A stretch of DNA of 61,577 nucleotides from Alphaproteobacteria bacterium (GCA_030432315.1 JAUIHM010000007.1:1-61577); one strand, 5' to 3'; numbered from the stretch's first letter, positions 35,272 to 44,968 are shown. Notes: generated from the sequence alone by a model not told the origin. Made by a program: numbers and translations.

Positions 35272-35787
35272 ATGCGGGAATTCTTTTCTTATCGGGTCCT
35301 GCACATGTTTCGCACGCTTCTCGCTTCACTGCTAATCATGCTTGCCGCTGCATCCTGTGGACCGACCCAGTCGACCACAGGTGGACAGGTAAGCCCCGGT
35401 GATTCCGGCGCAATCCGGCTGCGTCATGTCGATGCGGTAAATGCGGTTCGGATCCAGGCCGGTCTGGTTCCGCTGCAGCTTTCGGCGGAACTCAATGCTG
35501 CCGCGGAGACCCATGCGCGGGACATGTCTGTTCAGCAGCGCGCGTGGCATTTCGGTTCAGATCTCACCAGCCCGCGTGAACGGGCATTCCGTGCGGGATA
35601 CCGTGGGGAGATTGCGGGTGAGAACCTGTCGGAAGGGACTGATTCGGACCTGATGGTGCTGAAGAGCTGGCTGGATTTTGCGGATACGAGGAACGTCATC
35701 CTCAGCCCGTCAGGCCGCGGAATCGGACTGGGCTGGTACCAGGATGCGTCGGGAAAAACCTGGTGGGTCCAGATGATCGGCGAGTAG
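35272..35787 (+). CDS. CAP-domain (SCP-like) lipoprotein
   Basis: A 171-residue predicted lipoprotein: lipobox LAAASC at about 24-29. The CAP core includes DAVNAVRIQAGLVPLQLSAELNAAAETHARDMS, HFGSDLTSPRERAFRAGYRGEIAGENL and a closing WWVQMIGE. In bacteria such CAP proteins are envelope-associated, with unclear function. ATG at 35305 would also give a signal. It is divergent from the first L,D-transpeptidase (152-bp gap) and followed by a convergent second one. Confidence 0.82.
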   Translation: MREFFSYRVLHMFRTLLASLLIMLAAASCGPTQSTTGGQVSPGDSGAIRLRHVDAVNAVRIQAGLVPLQLSAELNAAAETHARDMSVQQRAWHFGSDLTSPRERAFRAGYRGEIAGENLSEGTDSDLMVLKSWLDFADTRNVILSPSGRGIGLGWYQDASGKTWWVQMIGE

Positions 35788-35820
35788 GCCTCCCGATCAT
35801 CCGGTCTGCGGGCTGCGGCG

Positions 35821-36405
35821 TTACCCGAGCAGTGTTATGGGAACGCCGGTGGGCACCATGGCCCAGATTTCCTCGATTTCACTGTTCGACACGGCGATAC
35901 AACCTGCGGTCCAGTCCTTTCGGTTGCGGTCAGCCGCTTTGACCGGACCGCCGTGGATGAAAATGTCTCCGCCTGGATTGACGCCGCGGGCCATTGCCAT
36001 CGCTATGTCCTTGGCATTGGGGTAGCTGATGCCCAAGCTGAGGTGGAATTCGCTGCGCGGATTTCGCCGGTTGATGTAGTAGCGGCCCTCCGGCGTGCGT
36101 CCGTCGCCGAACCGGGTCTTGTGCCCGTCCGGAGCAAATCCGAGGTTGATCCGGTATTTTTTCAAGGTTTTTTCGCCTTTCATGACGGCGAGAACCCTGT
36201 TCCGCTTCGAGACCACGATATGGTCTGCAACCGGTTGTACTCTGTGAGTGAACGTTGCGGCCGATCCGGGCATCGCACCCGCGGTCAAAAATCCGGCTGT
36301 CAACGCGATCGCGCTGCGTCGGGTCCACAACTTGCTGGAATCGTCGGTCTCCTCCACGGAAGTTTCGGGTTCAAAGACCTTTTCGTGCCAAGTTTTCCTG
36401 GTCAT
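35821..36405 (-). CDS. Tat-exported L,D-transpeptidase (YkuD family), second copy
   Basis: A 194-residue YkuD enzyme. The twin-arginine signal is WTRRSAIALTAGFLTAGAM at about 27-45, after an unusually long charged leader. The active-site region is DIFIHGGPVKAADRNRKDWTAGCIAVSN, with His and Cys 20 residues apart. The upstream part RTPEGRYYINRRNPRSEFHLSLGISYP is typical. An inverted repeat lies 77-99 bp upstream of its start. Confidence 0.88.
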   Translation of the reverse strand: MTRKTWHEKVFEPETSVEETDDSSKLWTRRSAIALTAGFLTAGAMPGSAATFTHRVQPVADHIVVSKRNRVLAVMKGEKTLKKYRINLGFAPDGHKTRFGDGRTPEGRYYINRRNPRSEFHLSLGISYPNAKDIAMAMARGVNPGGDIFIHGGPVKAADRNRKDWTAGCIAVSNSEIEEIWAMVPTGVPITLLG

Positions 36406-36481
36406 TTACCTGCTCGCATTCTACCGGGTTGCCCGTTTCGGGCGATTTTTTGCTCAACAATTCGAGCATAGCCCGAACAGT

Positions 36482-36504
36482 AGTGATTCTGAACGAAAAT
36501 CACT
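36482..36504. promoter_or_regulatory. inverted repeat upstream of the second L,D-transpeptidase
   Basis: AGTGATT (36482-36488) and AATCACT (36498-36504) are perfect 7-bp arms with a 9-nt spacer. It lies in the 236-bp gap between rlmN and the L,D-transpeptidase, 77-99 bp before the latter's start. A small GCCCG-TTT-CGGGC hairpin with T6 at 36431-36450 lies closer to the start. Possible operator. Confidence 0.4.
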
Positions 36505-36641
36505 GCAAAAATGTTACGATTTTCGAGCAATCGCCGGCTGTTGACGTTTTGGTTACACTTTCGCTGACCGGGAAAGCGTCGCCAGTATTAAGACGAGGCC
36601 CGGTGCGGCCGTTGTGCACATGCGCAGTGCTGCGGAAACTG

Positions 36642-37832
36642 TCAGCGGCCCGGAGCGGCAGATTCGGGGCGTGCGGAACCGGAACTGCCGGGCGGAGCCC
36701 GGCGGGCGCGCTCACTGGCGGATTTGAGCTGACCGCAGGCCGCCATGATGTCTTCACCGCGGGGGGTCCGAACCGGGCTCGCATATCCGGCGCGGTTTAC
36801 AATGTCGGAGAAAGCCTGAATCCGCTCTGGATCGGAGCGCTCGTAGGGTGCGCCCGGCCATGGGTTGAAAGGAATGAGGTTTATCTTCGCCGGAATGCCG
36901 CTGATCAGTTTGACCAGTCGGCGGGCATCGGCATCGCTGTCGTTGATACCCTTGAGCATGACATACTCGAACGTGATCCGTTCTGCATTCGACAGCCGCG
37001 GATAGTTCCGGCAGGCTTCGAGAAGCGCTGCAATGTTGTATTTGCGGTTGATCGGAACCAGTTTGTCCCGAATCTCGTCGGTCGTGGCATGAAAAGAAAT
37101 CGCCAACAGACAGTTGATCTCTTCACCGACGCGAATGATTTCCGGAACGATTCCCGACGTTGACAGTGTGATCCGCCGCCGGGACAGCGCTATGCCTTCG
37201 CCATCCATGGCGATCTTCATCGCATCACGGACATTGTCGGTGTTGTAGAGCGGTTCGCCCATGCCCATCAGCACGATGTTGGAAACCAGCCGCTTTTCGT
37301 CCGGTTTCCGGTCCCAGTCCTCAAGATCGTCACGGGCGACAAGAATCTGACCGACGATTTCCGCGGGAGTAAGATTGCGTACCAGTCGCTGGGTGCCGGT
37401 GTGGCAGAACGAGCAGTTCAGCGTGCATCCGACCTGAGAAGAAATGCAGAGCGTTCCGCGACCGGGTTCAGGAATGTAGACGGTTTCGATTTCATGGCCG
37501 CCGGGAATGCGGAGCAGATATTTTCGCGTTCCGTCGGCGGAGACCTGTCGTGTAACTATTTCCGGGCGCGCAATTGAGAAAGTGGCCTGCAGCGTTTCCC
37601 GATACGGTCCTGCAAGATTGGTCATGCAGTTAAAGTCACGCGCGCCCTTGTGGTAGATCCAGTGCCAAATCTGTCCGACACGCATGCGGGCCTGGCGTAC
37701 CGGCGTTCCGTTATCAATCAGCGCAAGTCGCAGCTGTTCCCGGCTCAGACCAACCAGATTCGGAAGAGCAGGCGGCACCTCCCGGCGCGGTACGGTCAGC
37801 GAATCTTGCAGGAGCGGGACAGAAACAGACAC
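36642..37832 (-). CDS. rlmN: dual-specificity 23S rRNA/tRNA adenine-C2 methyltransferase RlmN
   Basis: Radical SAM methyltransferase of A2503 in 23S rRNA and A37 in some tRNAs. The SAM cluster motif is CTLNCSFC (C136, C140, C143 for the GTG start at 37832). Other signatures are [61 protein letters not shown] and [11 protein letters not shown]. The start is uncertain: GTG at 37832 gives a typical N-terminus, TTG at 37871 is longer. The C-terminal Ala/Ser-rich 30 residues are probably disordered. Confidence 0.95.
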   Translation of the reverse strand: MSVSVPLLQDSLTVPRREVPPALPNLVGLSREQLRLALIDNGTPVRQARMRVGQIWHWIYHKGARDFNCMTNLAGPYRETLQATFSIARPEIVTRQVSADGTRKYLLRIPGGHEIETVYIPEPGRGTLCISSQVGCTLNCSFCHTGTQRLVRNLTPAEIVGQILVARDDLEDWDRKPDEKRLVSNIVLMGMGEPLYNTDNVRDAMKIAMDGEGIALSRRRITLSTSGIVPEIIRVGEEINCLLAISFHATTDEIRDKLVPINRKYNIAALLEACRNYPRLSNAERITFEYVMLKGINDSDADARRLVKLISGIPAKINLIPFNPWPGAPYERSDPERIQAFSDIVNRAGYASPVRTPRGEDIMAACGQLKSASERARRAPPGSSGSARPESAAPGR

Positions 37833-37916
37833 GTTTTGGAGATCCGGGCTTAACGCGCATTGCAGCGCCAACGCGCGTTACATAGCAGATATCGGCCCGA
37901 TTACCAGATCGGGTGC

Positions 37917-38447
37917 TTATTTGCACCTGGCTTCGGCGTCGGTGACTGCCGCGGTGAACCCCATCAGTGAAAAATCGTCGATTGTCGTCGTGCCACGCGA
38001 CGATACCCCGGTCAGCTTGGCGGAAGCGCCGCTACGCATTGCCGCCACCGCACTTGCGTCCTCGGACGGATCGGTCCATGCCCATTCCGCCGCATCGCCG
38101 GAGCCGGGGCTGAGATTGAACGAGTTCGATCCGACTTCGAGTTTCACGGGCGTACCCTGCTTGAAGGGATAGCCGCCCGTGAAACTGACCTCGTTGGACG
38201 CGCCTTCGCCAGGCCGGAAGGCCACGAACAGACGTACATCGCCCCTGCGGACCTCTACCGGTTTGCCGTCGCGGCGGGCGACTGAAGTGGTTGGCGGCGA
38301 AACGATGTAGCATTCCTTCGGGTTTCCGGCGACGAAAACCGCCCAGTCCGTATGTGCCGCCACCCGTTCCGCGTTCTGTGCGAATGCCGGAGCGGCAGCG
38401 AGAACGGCTATTGAGACCGCAATCGGTTTCAATGTCTTGCGAAGCAT
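37917..38447 (-). CDS. invasion-associated locus B (IalB) family exported protein
   Basis: A 176-residue exported protein with signal peptide (LRKTLKPIAVSIAVLAAAPAFAQ). The IalB pattern is DWAVFVAGNPKECYIVSPPTT, then FRPGEGASNEVSFTGGYPFK and SLMGFTAAVTDAEARC. Family members are common in alphaproteobacteria; the name comes from Bartonella, and no virulence role is implied here. ATG at 38447 has GGAGA 9 nt upstream; a TTG two codons earlier is the alternative. Confidence 0.88.
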   Translation of the reverse strand: MLRKTLKPIAVSIAVLAAAPAFAQNAERVAAHTDWAVFVAGNPKECYIVSPPTTSVARRDGKPVEVRRGDVRLFVAFRPGEGASNEVSFTGGYPFKQGTPVKLEVGSNSFNLSPGSGDAAEWAWTDPSEDASAVAAMRSGASAKLTGVSSRGTTTIDDFSLMGFTAAVTDAEARCK

Positions 38448-38703
38448 ATGCAAGTATCTCCTGCTCGTTTATCAAGCTCTTCGTACGTCAGGGTTTCTGA
38501 ATCCTTAACGGTCTTTTGGGAACGAGCTTACTTTTTTACCTGTTTCTGGTGACAGTCTACCCTGAATTGCGGGACATTTGCCAGCCCCAAGCAGCAAAAT
38601 CAAGCAGCCGTGAGCACAAGATTTGCGCTCAGTCGGAATTGCCCGATGTTGCGCGAATGTATAAGCCGGTATCGGGTGTATGGATTGGACGGGAGGCGTG
38701 CGG

Positions 38704-39711
38704 ATGGACGGTTCGGCAGTGATGGTTGAGGTGGTGCGCGGACCGTTTGTGGAATCCGTCCACCGTGGACATGCGGTGGTTTGTGATGCCCGGGGGAATA
38801 CGCTTTTCGAATGGGGTGATCCGGACGCGATCATCTTCCCGCGATCATCCTGCAAGATGCTCCAGGCGCTCCCGCTGGTGGAAAGCGGTGCCGCGCGTGA
38901 CCTGGGTGACGAACAGCTTGCTCTGGCCTGTGCGTCCCACGAGGGAGGCGCGATGCACGTTGACCGCGTGCGCGACTGGCTGTCGACCCTGGGCATGGGG
39001 GAGAAGGATCTGCTCTGCGGCGTGCAGATACCGGGAGATACTGAGGAACGGCACAGGCTGCGCGCTGCTGGTGAGATGCCCTGTCAGTTCCACAACAACT
39101 GCTCCGGCAAGCACGCAGGGTTCCTGACGCTCAGGCGCCATATCGGTGCCGGCGCAGACTATGTTGAACCCGACAATGCCGTGCAAAAGGCAGTTCGCGC
39201 TGCATTCGAGGAAATGACCGGCTCAGAGAGTCCGGGTTTTGGTATCGACGGATGCTCGGCGCCGAATTTTGCCACGACTACGCGGGGTCTGGCGCTGGCC
39301 ATGGCGCGCATGGCGGATCCCGCCGGCCTTGGCGCGGCGCGTGAGGAAGCCGCCCGACGGCTCGTGTCGGCAATGGTTGCGTATCCACTTCTGGTTGCCG
39401 GGCACGGTCGTGCCTGTTCCGAACTGATGACGGCTGGAAGCGGAGCTGTCGCAGTCAAATTCGGTGCCGAGGCGCTGTTTACGGCCATTCTCCCGGAACG
39501 GGGTCTCGGGGTAGCCGTCAAGATCGAAGATGGCGGAACCCGGGGAGCGGAATGTGCGATCGCCGCGCTTCTTGTTCGGATCGGTCTGCTTTCCGAAGCG
39601 GATCCTTTGGTCAAAAAGTGGCTGAATCCGCCGATCGAGAGCCGGACCGGCAGACCGGCCGGGGAAATCAGACCGTCGTCGGCACTGTGGATGAACGGTG
39701 CCGCAATCTGA
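38704..39711 (+). CDS. L-asparaginase II family (Rhizobium-type)
   Basis: A 335-residue enzyme of the asparaginase II family (PF06089 type), hydrolysing asparagine to aspartate and ammonia. Signatures are FPRSSCKMLQALPLVESGAA, LACASHEGGAMHV, HNNCSGKHAGFLTL and GIDGCSAPNF. ATG at 38704 has GGGAGG 7 nt upstream; 38680 is a weaker alternative. It stands alone between ialB-like and leuC. The 250-bp gap upstream (38454-38703) shows no recognisable element. Confidence 0.9.
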   Translation: MDGSAVMVEVVRGPFVESVHRGHAVVCDARGNTLFEWGDPDAIIFPRSSCKMLQALPLVESGAARDLGDEQLALACASHEGGAMHVDRVRDWLSTLGMGEKDLLCGVQIPGDTEERHRLRAAGEMPCQFHNNCSGKHAGFLTLRRHIGAGADYVEPDNAVQKAVRAAFEEMTGSESPGFGIDGCSAPNFATTTRGLALAMARMADPAGLGAAREEAARRLVSAMVAYPLLVAGHGRACSELMTAGSGAVAVKFGAEALFTAILPERGLGVAVKIEDGGTRGAECAIAALLVRIGLLSEADPLVKKWLNPPIESRTGRPAGEIRPSSALWMNGAAI

Positions 39712-39931
39712 CAGCCAGGTCGTGTCTCCAGCAAGCAGGGCGCTGCCTGCGGTATCTTGCCTGACAGACAAATTGGGCATAGACAGCGCCGATGCCACGT
39801 ATGTTTGACATGGACGATCACGCGCGACTGCCCTGGCGTTTTTACGGCAGGCGTTTCAGACAGCTGCCGCTGCGCTGAGCGGCCGCAGTTCCATCTCCCA
39901 TTCAGACAATCCCCCCGCGCTGGAGGAAACA

Positions 39932-41341
39932 ATGACCGCAGCAAGAACACTTTATGACAAGATCTGGGATGCCCACGTGGCTCATGAAGCCGAGGATGGC
40001 ACCTGTCTGCTCTATATCGACCGCCACCTGGTGCATGAAGTAACCAGTCCACAGGCGTTTGAAGGCCTGCGCATGACCGGACGCAAGGTTCGCGCCCCCG
40101 GCAAGACTGTTGCTGTACCTGACCATAACGTACCCACCACCAATGACCGGGCCTCAGGTATCATCGCCAATGAGGAAAGCCGAATTCAGGTCGAAGCGCT
40201 GAAGCGGAACGCAGAGGAGGCAGGCATCACCTACTACGGCGTCAATGACGTGCGTCAGGGGATTGTCCACATCATTGGGCCGGAGCAGGGCTGGACCCTG
40301 CCCGGCATGACCATCGTCTGCGGCGACAGCCATACGGCGACGCATGGCGCCTTCGGGGCGCTGGCGCACGGTATTGGCACCTCGGAAGTGGAGCACGTTC
40401 TGGCGACCCAGACGCTGATCCAGAAGAAGTCGAAGAACATGCTGGTCAAGGTCAACGGATCACTTCGTCCCGGCGTGACGGCGAAGGACATCACACTTTC
40501 GGTGATTGGCAGGACAGGTACGGCAGGCGGCACCGGCTACGTGATCGAATATGCGGGCCAGGCAATTGAGGAGCTTTCCATCGAAGGCCGCATGACCGTC
40601 TGCAACATGGCTATCGAGGGCGGTGCGCGGGCCGGTCTGATCGCACCGGACCAGAAGACGTTTGACTATGTGAAAGGTCGCCCGCATGCGCCGAAAGGTG
40701 CCGATTATGAAGCGGCGCTGGCGCACTGGAAGACGCTGTATTCCGATCCGGGTGCCCATTACGACAAGGTGGTGGAGCTTGATGCGGCCGACATCGCCCC
40801 AGTTGTGACCTGGGGTACGTCACCGGAAGACGTTCTGCCGATCACGGCGTCTGTTCCTTCACCGGAAGAATTTTCTGGAGGCAAGGTCGAAGCGGTGCGC
40901 CGTTCCCTCGACTACATGGGGCTGGTTCCGGGAACAAAGCTCAGCGATGTCGAGATCGATACCGTGTTTATCGGATCCTGTACCAACGGCCGCATCGAGG
41001 ACCTGCGTGAGGTCGCAAAGGTGATGGAGGGCCGGAAGGTCAAGGAAGGGTTGCGGGCAATGATCGTACCCGGTTCCGGCCTGGTGCGGGCGCAGGCGGA
41101 AGAAGAAGGCATTGCGGAGAAACTGATTGCCGCCGGATTTGAGTGGCGAATGGCTGGGTGTTCCATGTGTCTGGCTATGAATCCGGATCAGTTGGCGCCG
41201 GGTGAGCGTTGCGCATCGACTTCGAACCGTAATTTCGAGGGCCGGCAGGGCCGCGGCGGTCGGACGCACCTGCTTTCACCTGGAATGGCGGCGGCAGCAG
41301 CGATTACGGGGCGGCTCACGGACGTTCGCGACCTGACCTGA
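39932..41341 (+). CDS. leuC: 3-isopropylmalate dehydratase large subunit
   Basis: The 469-residue aconitase-like subunit for leucine synthesis. Fe-S cysteines are C350 (FIGSCTNGR), C410 and C413 ([12 protein letters not shown]). Other hallmarks are [32 protein letters not shown]. The start has GGAGGAAAC. Length is normal. The partner subunit LeuD is not adjacent: the next gene is a convergent MFS transporter. A GCCGCT/AGCGGC hairpin at 39866-39883 lies 50 bp upstream of the ATG; no leader peptide was found. Confidence 0.96.
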   Translation: MTAARTLYDKIWDAHVAHEAEDGTCLLYIDRHLVHEVTSPQAFEGLRMTGRKVRAPGKTVAVPDHNVPTTNDRASGIIANEESRIQVEALKRNAEEAGITYYGVNDVRQGIVHIIGPEQGWTLPGMTIVCGDSHTATHGAFGALAHGIGTSEVEHVLATQTLIQKKSKNMLVKVNGSLRPGVTAKDITLSVIGRTGTAGGTGYVIEYAGQAIEELSIEGRMTVCNMAIEGGARAGLIAPDQKTFDYVKGRPHAPKGADYEAALAHWKTLYSDPGAHYDKVVELDAADIAPVVTWGTSPEDVLPITASVPSPEEFSGGKVEAVRRSLDYMGLVPGTKLSDVEIDTVFIGSCTNGRIEDLREVAKVMEGRKVKEGLRAMIVPGSGLVRAQAEEEGIAEKLIAAGFEWRMAGCSMCLAMNPDQLAPGERCASTSNRNFEGRQGRGGRTHLLSPGMAAAAAITGRLTDVRDLT

Positions 41342-41352
41342 GGACCGTACGG

Positions 41353-41380
41353 CCGCCCGGTGTTGCAGGCGTCCGGGCGG
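41353..41380. terminator. bidirectional hairpin between leuC and MFS
   Basis: CCGCCCGG (41353-41360), loop of 12 nt, CCGGGCGG (41373-41380): a perfect 8-bp GC stem in the 44-bp gap between convergent stops. There is no clear T run, so it may need Rho or act mainly as a 3'-end stabiliser. Confidence 0.55.
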
Positions 41381-41385
41381 TCCTG

Positions 41386-42633
41386 TCACACGTCAGCGGC
41401 AGGCCGCATGGTGCCGAATCGCCCAGGGTCCTTTCGTGCCAGGGTTCTCTGGATCAGAAAGCCCAGAACGCACAGACTTAGGCAAATAACGGCCATGCCC
41501 TGAGCCTGGCCTGGATAGGCAATGCCCCTGTCGATCAGGATTCCTGAGACCCCTGGACCTATGGCCACTGCAACCATTGACATGGTGGAGGTCAGCGATC
41601 GGATTGCTCCGAGGTTCAGGGTGCCAAATACTTCCGGCAGCATCGCGCCCCAAAGTGGGACCGAAAGTCCGTTTGTCATGCCCAGAAGCGCCATGACCGC
41701 AAACCATGTGCGGACCTCGCCGGCTGGCGCAATGAGCGCGAGACTGAGCGTGACCGGCAGCATGAATACCGGCAGGAGACGCGTAGATCCGAACCGGTCG
41801 GCAATCCATCCGCCAAGGAACGACGCGAAGATCATGCTGAGCGCAAATGCGATATACCCGGGTGACATCTGAACAATCGTCCAGCCTTTGACGGATGCGA
41901 CATGGGACTGAAAGAAGAATGTGTTGGTTGAAATAATCCCCGGCAGCATCATCAAAGGCAGAATGGCGTAGAGCAGCCAGTGCCGCATCGTCTCGCCTCG
42001 TGTCCATTGCCTGTTGTCGAGGCCCTGTGCCGACTGCAGCTGTGACGGTCCCTCCGGCATTCGCTCCCGGCGCAGGAGCAGGGCCTGTATCGGCAGCAAC
42101 ACGAGGCCGAGGATGGCAGCGACGATGATCCATGTCATTGATGGGCCGATGCTTGTGATTGCCAGAACGACGGGTATTGGCCAGACGATCTGAGCAATCG
42201 GATGCCCCAGGCCTACGATCGCGATGGCACGCCCCCGATGGTACCGGAACCATTTTGCGGTCAGGGTCATTGAAACGTGCGACAGCATGATCTGGCCGAA
42301 AAACCGCAGTCCAAACAGTGCGAAGCCAAGCACGAAGACCGGGCCGGGCACTGCCATGAGCAGGCAGGACACTGCGAACATGGCGATCATCAGCAGGGTG
42401 ATCCGGCGCGCGGGCATGGTGTCAACCAACCCGCCCTTCCAGAACAGACAGGCCGCGGCGGCAAGTGTCGAAAATGTATAGATACCGCCCCATTCCCCGT
42501 CCGTCAGGTTCCAAGTCTTCTGAATGTCGTCTGAAAACAATGACATGAACCAGACGTGACCCGGTCCAGATCCCAGAACCAGGAGCAGACCTGCGGCGAG
42601 CCAGCGTGCGTTCGTCAGAATGAAAGTTGCCAT
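41386..42633 (-). CDS. MFS transporter
   Basis: A 415-residue major facilitator with about 12 hydrophobic segments. It begins MATFILTNARWLAAG. Loop motifs include GGLVDTMPARR, KWFRYHRGRAIAIVGLGHP and a later GGWIADRFGSTRLLP. It closely resembles the 48100-49311 product in the N-terminal half and in SGFFVDRFG/GGWIADRFG loops, so the two are paralogues. Substrate is unknown. There is no upstream regulator gene; the preceding 750 bp have no gene. Confidence 0.85.
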   Translation of the reverse strand: MATFILTNARWLAAGLLLVLGSGPGHVWFMSLFSDDIQKTWNLTDGEWGGIYTFSTLAAAACLFWKGGLVDTMPARRITLLMIAMFAVSCLLMAVPGPVFVLGFALFGLRFFGQIMLSHVSMTLTAKWFRYHRGRAIAIVGLGHPIAQIVWPIPVVLAITSIGPSMTWIIVAAILGLVLLPIQALLLRRERMPEGPSQLQSAQGLDNRQWTRGETMRHWLLYAILPLMMLPGIISTNTFFFQSHVASVKGWTIVQMSPGYIAFALSMIFASFLGGWIADRFGSTRLLPVFMLPVTLSLALIAPAGEVRTWFAVMALLGMTNGLSVPLWGAMLPEVFGTLNLGAIRSLTSTMSMVAVAIGPGVSGILIDRGIAYPGQAQGMAVICLSLCVLGFLIQRTLARKDPGRFGTMRPAADV

Positions 42634-43384
42634 ACGTAAGATCTACAGCGCAAATCTGAACCTGCATAGGGCCTTTGCGGAGCTCCGGCAAATATTGGTG
42701 GCCTTCACCGAAAACTCAGTGGCGCAATGCCTGCCAAGCCAGTTGGCAGTTGTGGTCATGGCAGTGTGGTTGGACATGTTGCGTCCAAAAAACACAGTCG
42801 GAACAATGGGATAACCGAAACGATGACCGGACCGCCAACTGCCGTCTGCGCGCGGGAAAGGGCGATGCGCCCCGCGATGAAAAGGGCCGGGCGGGCAGCG
42901 GCCATATCTGTTTGATGTAAATGGATAAAATGGAGATGAGCTGCATCTGACCGGGTGCGGAATCCATACTGGGAACCAGGCTGGCAGCGGGCCGGCGGCG
43001 ACTCTGCAGCGCGAATGAATACATGGCGCGGGTCGTCCAGGGCAGTTGGGAAAGCGACCATGAGCCCCGCGTTAACCTGGCCGAAAACGCGCGGCGATTG
43101 GATACCCATTCGATACCCTTCCGGTACCCGACCGATACCTACGAATTGGCGGATCGCAAAGGTTAATGGGGGCGCAAACCGGGTGGGTTCGCGTCGCGTC
43201 GACTTCGACGGTCCCGAGCCACTTCGCGGTTTTCCGGCTGCCCAGAAGCCATTCCGGCTGTCGGGCAGCAACAGTGTGGAGGCAGGTCGTTTCAGAAACG
43301 TCGCAGCGGAAGACCTCTGTCAGCGCGGGACCTGGCAGAGATCGCCCGATCGATCAATGCCGCCAGGATTGCGCCCGACGGCGC
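42634..43384. other. 750-bp gene-free stretch
   Basis: No convincing gene. Open frames on both strands (for example 42756-43271 minus and 42955-43443 plus) lack family motifs and overlap each other or tpm. It lies between tpm and the MFS gene, both on the minus strand, and so could hold the MFS promoter. The notable content is the phased repeat at 43101-43144. Confidence 0.6.
43101..43144. repeat. four 11-bp-phased GATACCC repeats
   Basis: GATACCC (43101), GATACCC (43112), GGTACCC (43123) and GATACCT (43134) start exactly 11 bp apart; the four intervening bases vary. Spacing equals about one helical turn, as for clustered protein-binding sites or iterons. It lies 468-532 bp upstream of the MFS start. 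Confidence 0.6.
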
Positions 43385-44017
43385 TCAGTGCAGGTGCCAG
43401 ACGGTTTCAGTCGCCGAAGCGACGCCCTTCAGCAGGCTTTTGACGGGAGCGGAAACGAGCCGGGTCAATTCATACCGGGCGCCGTGGACGCGGGCGACCT
43501 CGGCGGCGTCGACCGAGAACGGCGGGCCGGACATGACCGTCTGGTCGTATTCGAAACAGATCAGCAGTTGCGGCGCGGCACCGGTGATCCGGTGCACATG
43601 ATTGGCATAGCGCAGGCGCAGGTCGTCGGGCAGGGCCACAAGCGCCGCCCGGTCGTAGGTCGCGTCGACGTCCCCGAGGATGTTTCCTGAAAGGTCAAAG
43701 ATGTCGCCCACGTAGATGTCAATGTCCGGGGCGGAGAAATGCAGCATCTCGCCGGAGGTGGCGATCTTTGGTTCCACGCCGAGTTCCATGAAAAGCTGTT
43801 CAATGGCGAGTTTGCTCAGTTCGGCGCCGACCACCCGGTGGCCGCGGGAGAGCAGCCAGGCAATGTCGCGGGTCTTGCCGCAGAGCGGGACGAAAACCCG
43901 GTCATTAGGCGACAGCGAAAGAGCGCGGAAGTGTTTCACCATCAGGGCATTGGGATTGCCCTCGTGAAAGCCGATTTCGTTGTTTTTCCACCGTTGATGC
44001 CAGAAGTCCGCTTTCAT
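43385..44017 (-). CDS. tpm: thiopurine S-methyltransferase family protein
   Basis: A 210-residue SAM-dependent methyltransferase. The TPMT motifs are FWHQRWKNNEIGFHEG, RVFVPLCGKTRDIAWLLSRGHRVVGAELS and YDRAALVALPDDLRLRY. Bacterial Tpm methylates selenium or tellurium compounds and thiols. The ATG at 44017 has GGAG 6 nt upstream; longer starts lack it. Family length matches. Confidence 0.92.
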   Translation of the reverse strand: MKADFWHQRWKNNEIGFHEGNPNALMVKHFRALSLSPNDRVFVPLCGKTRDIAWLLSRGHRVVGAELSKLAIEQLFMELGVEPKIATSGEMLHFSAPDIDIYVGDIFDLSGNILGDVDATYDRAALVALPDDLRLRYANHVHRITGAAPQLLICFEYDQTVMSGPPFSVDAAEVARVHGARYELTRLVSAPVKSLLKGVASATETVWHLH

Positions 44018-44101
44018 CTGCTTCTCCATTGTGGCGGTGCCGTGCAGCATTGCACCAGGGGCAGGGAAAGACAATGCGGTGCCTGGAGCGATTTCGGAGC
44101 G

Positions 44102-44899
44102 TCAGAACTCGTTCCAGTAGCGCTGGCGGTCCTGCCACATCTTTTCACCGATGAGGCAGTCATAGGGTTCGCGGGGCGAGAACTGTGCCGGGATGATGGT
44201 TTCGGGCTGGGGATCGGCGGCGATTTCGAGTACCAGTTTGCGGCGGACGGCCTGGGCGAAGTCGTCCCAGTCCTGGACCGGAATGGTGAAGGCGCCGAAG
44301 CCGCCGGTGACGCAGGCCTGGTAATAGCGGTCGAGGCCGTCGAGGTGCCACTGGCCGCCGAGGCCGTCGCGGGTCATCAGCGGCAGGCCGTTGATGGAAA
44401 TGCCCTGGGCGATCACCGCATCGCGGGCGGCGGTGACCGGCCGTCCCTGGTTGTTCGGACCGTCGCCGGAAATGTCGATTACCCGCCGCTCGCCGTTGAA
44501 ACCGTTGCCCTCCATGCTTGCCGCGCCGAAGATCAGCGCCTCGGAGATCGAGGTGCGCCGCAGGGTCGGGCTGAACTGGTTGGCGAGGGTGTTGCCGAAG
44601 GCAGCGAGATCGTCACGGGTTTCCAGCAGCCGCCAGTCGACGATCACCTGCTGGGTGCCGGCCCATTCGACATACGCGAGGGCGACGCGCTGCAGATATC
44701 CGGACTGAACCGCGGCGAATACCTCATCGGAGAGCAGGGCCTCGGCATAGCCGCGGCGCTGAATCTCCAGTTCCCGATAGGACATTGAGCGGGAGACATC
44801 GACCATAAGCACCAGTTCGAGGTCGACGTCGATTTCGTCTGCCACCGCGGGGGTCGCAAGCGTTGCGGCGGAAAGCATCAGGGCGGTGATACTGCGCAT
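44102..44899 (-). CDS. exported DUF1194 von Willebrand A-like protein
   Basis: A 265-residue exported protein with signal peptide (about 1-20, LSAATLATPAVA). The vWA MIDAS motif is DVSRSMS at about 34-40, and later vWA blocks are GERRVIDISGDGPNNQG and NGLPLM. The DUF1194 family is common in alphaproteobacteria; function is unknown, probably periplasmic metal-dependent adhesion or assembly. Not obviously tied to its neighbours. Confidence 0.85.
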   Translation of the reverse strand: MRSITALMLSAATLATPAVADEIDVDLELVLMVDVSRSMSYRELEIQRRGYAEALLSDEVFAAVQSGYLQRVALAYVEWAGTQQVIVDWRLLETRDDLAAFGNTLANQFSPTLRRTSISEALIFGAASMEGNGFNGERRVIDISGDGPNNQGRPVTAARDAVIAQGISINGLPLMTRDGLGGQWHLDGLDRYYQACVTGGFGAFTIPVQDWDDFAQAVRRKLVLEIAADPQPETIIPAQFSPREPYDCLIGEKMWQDRQRYWNEF

Positions 44900-44968
44900 G
44901 GGCCATGGTTGCCGCCGGCCCGGATTCAGGTCAATTCACATCGGCTTGATCCCGGGGGCGGCGGCGGT

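Noticed and set aside
39866-39883. leu attenuator hairpin before leuC
   Set aside because: A single 6-bp GC hairpin without a Leu-rich leader peptide or T run is not enough to call attenuation.
43101-43144. CRISPR array
   Set aside because: Units are 11 bp with four variable bases; there are no long spacers or cas genes.
42955-43443. 162-codon plus-strand frame
   Set aside because: Overlaps the end of tpm, has no ribosome site or family motif; likely chance.
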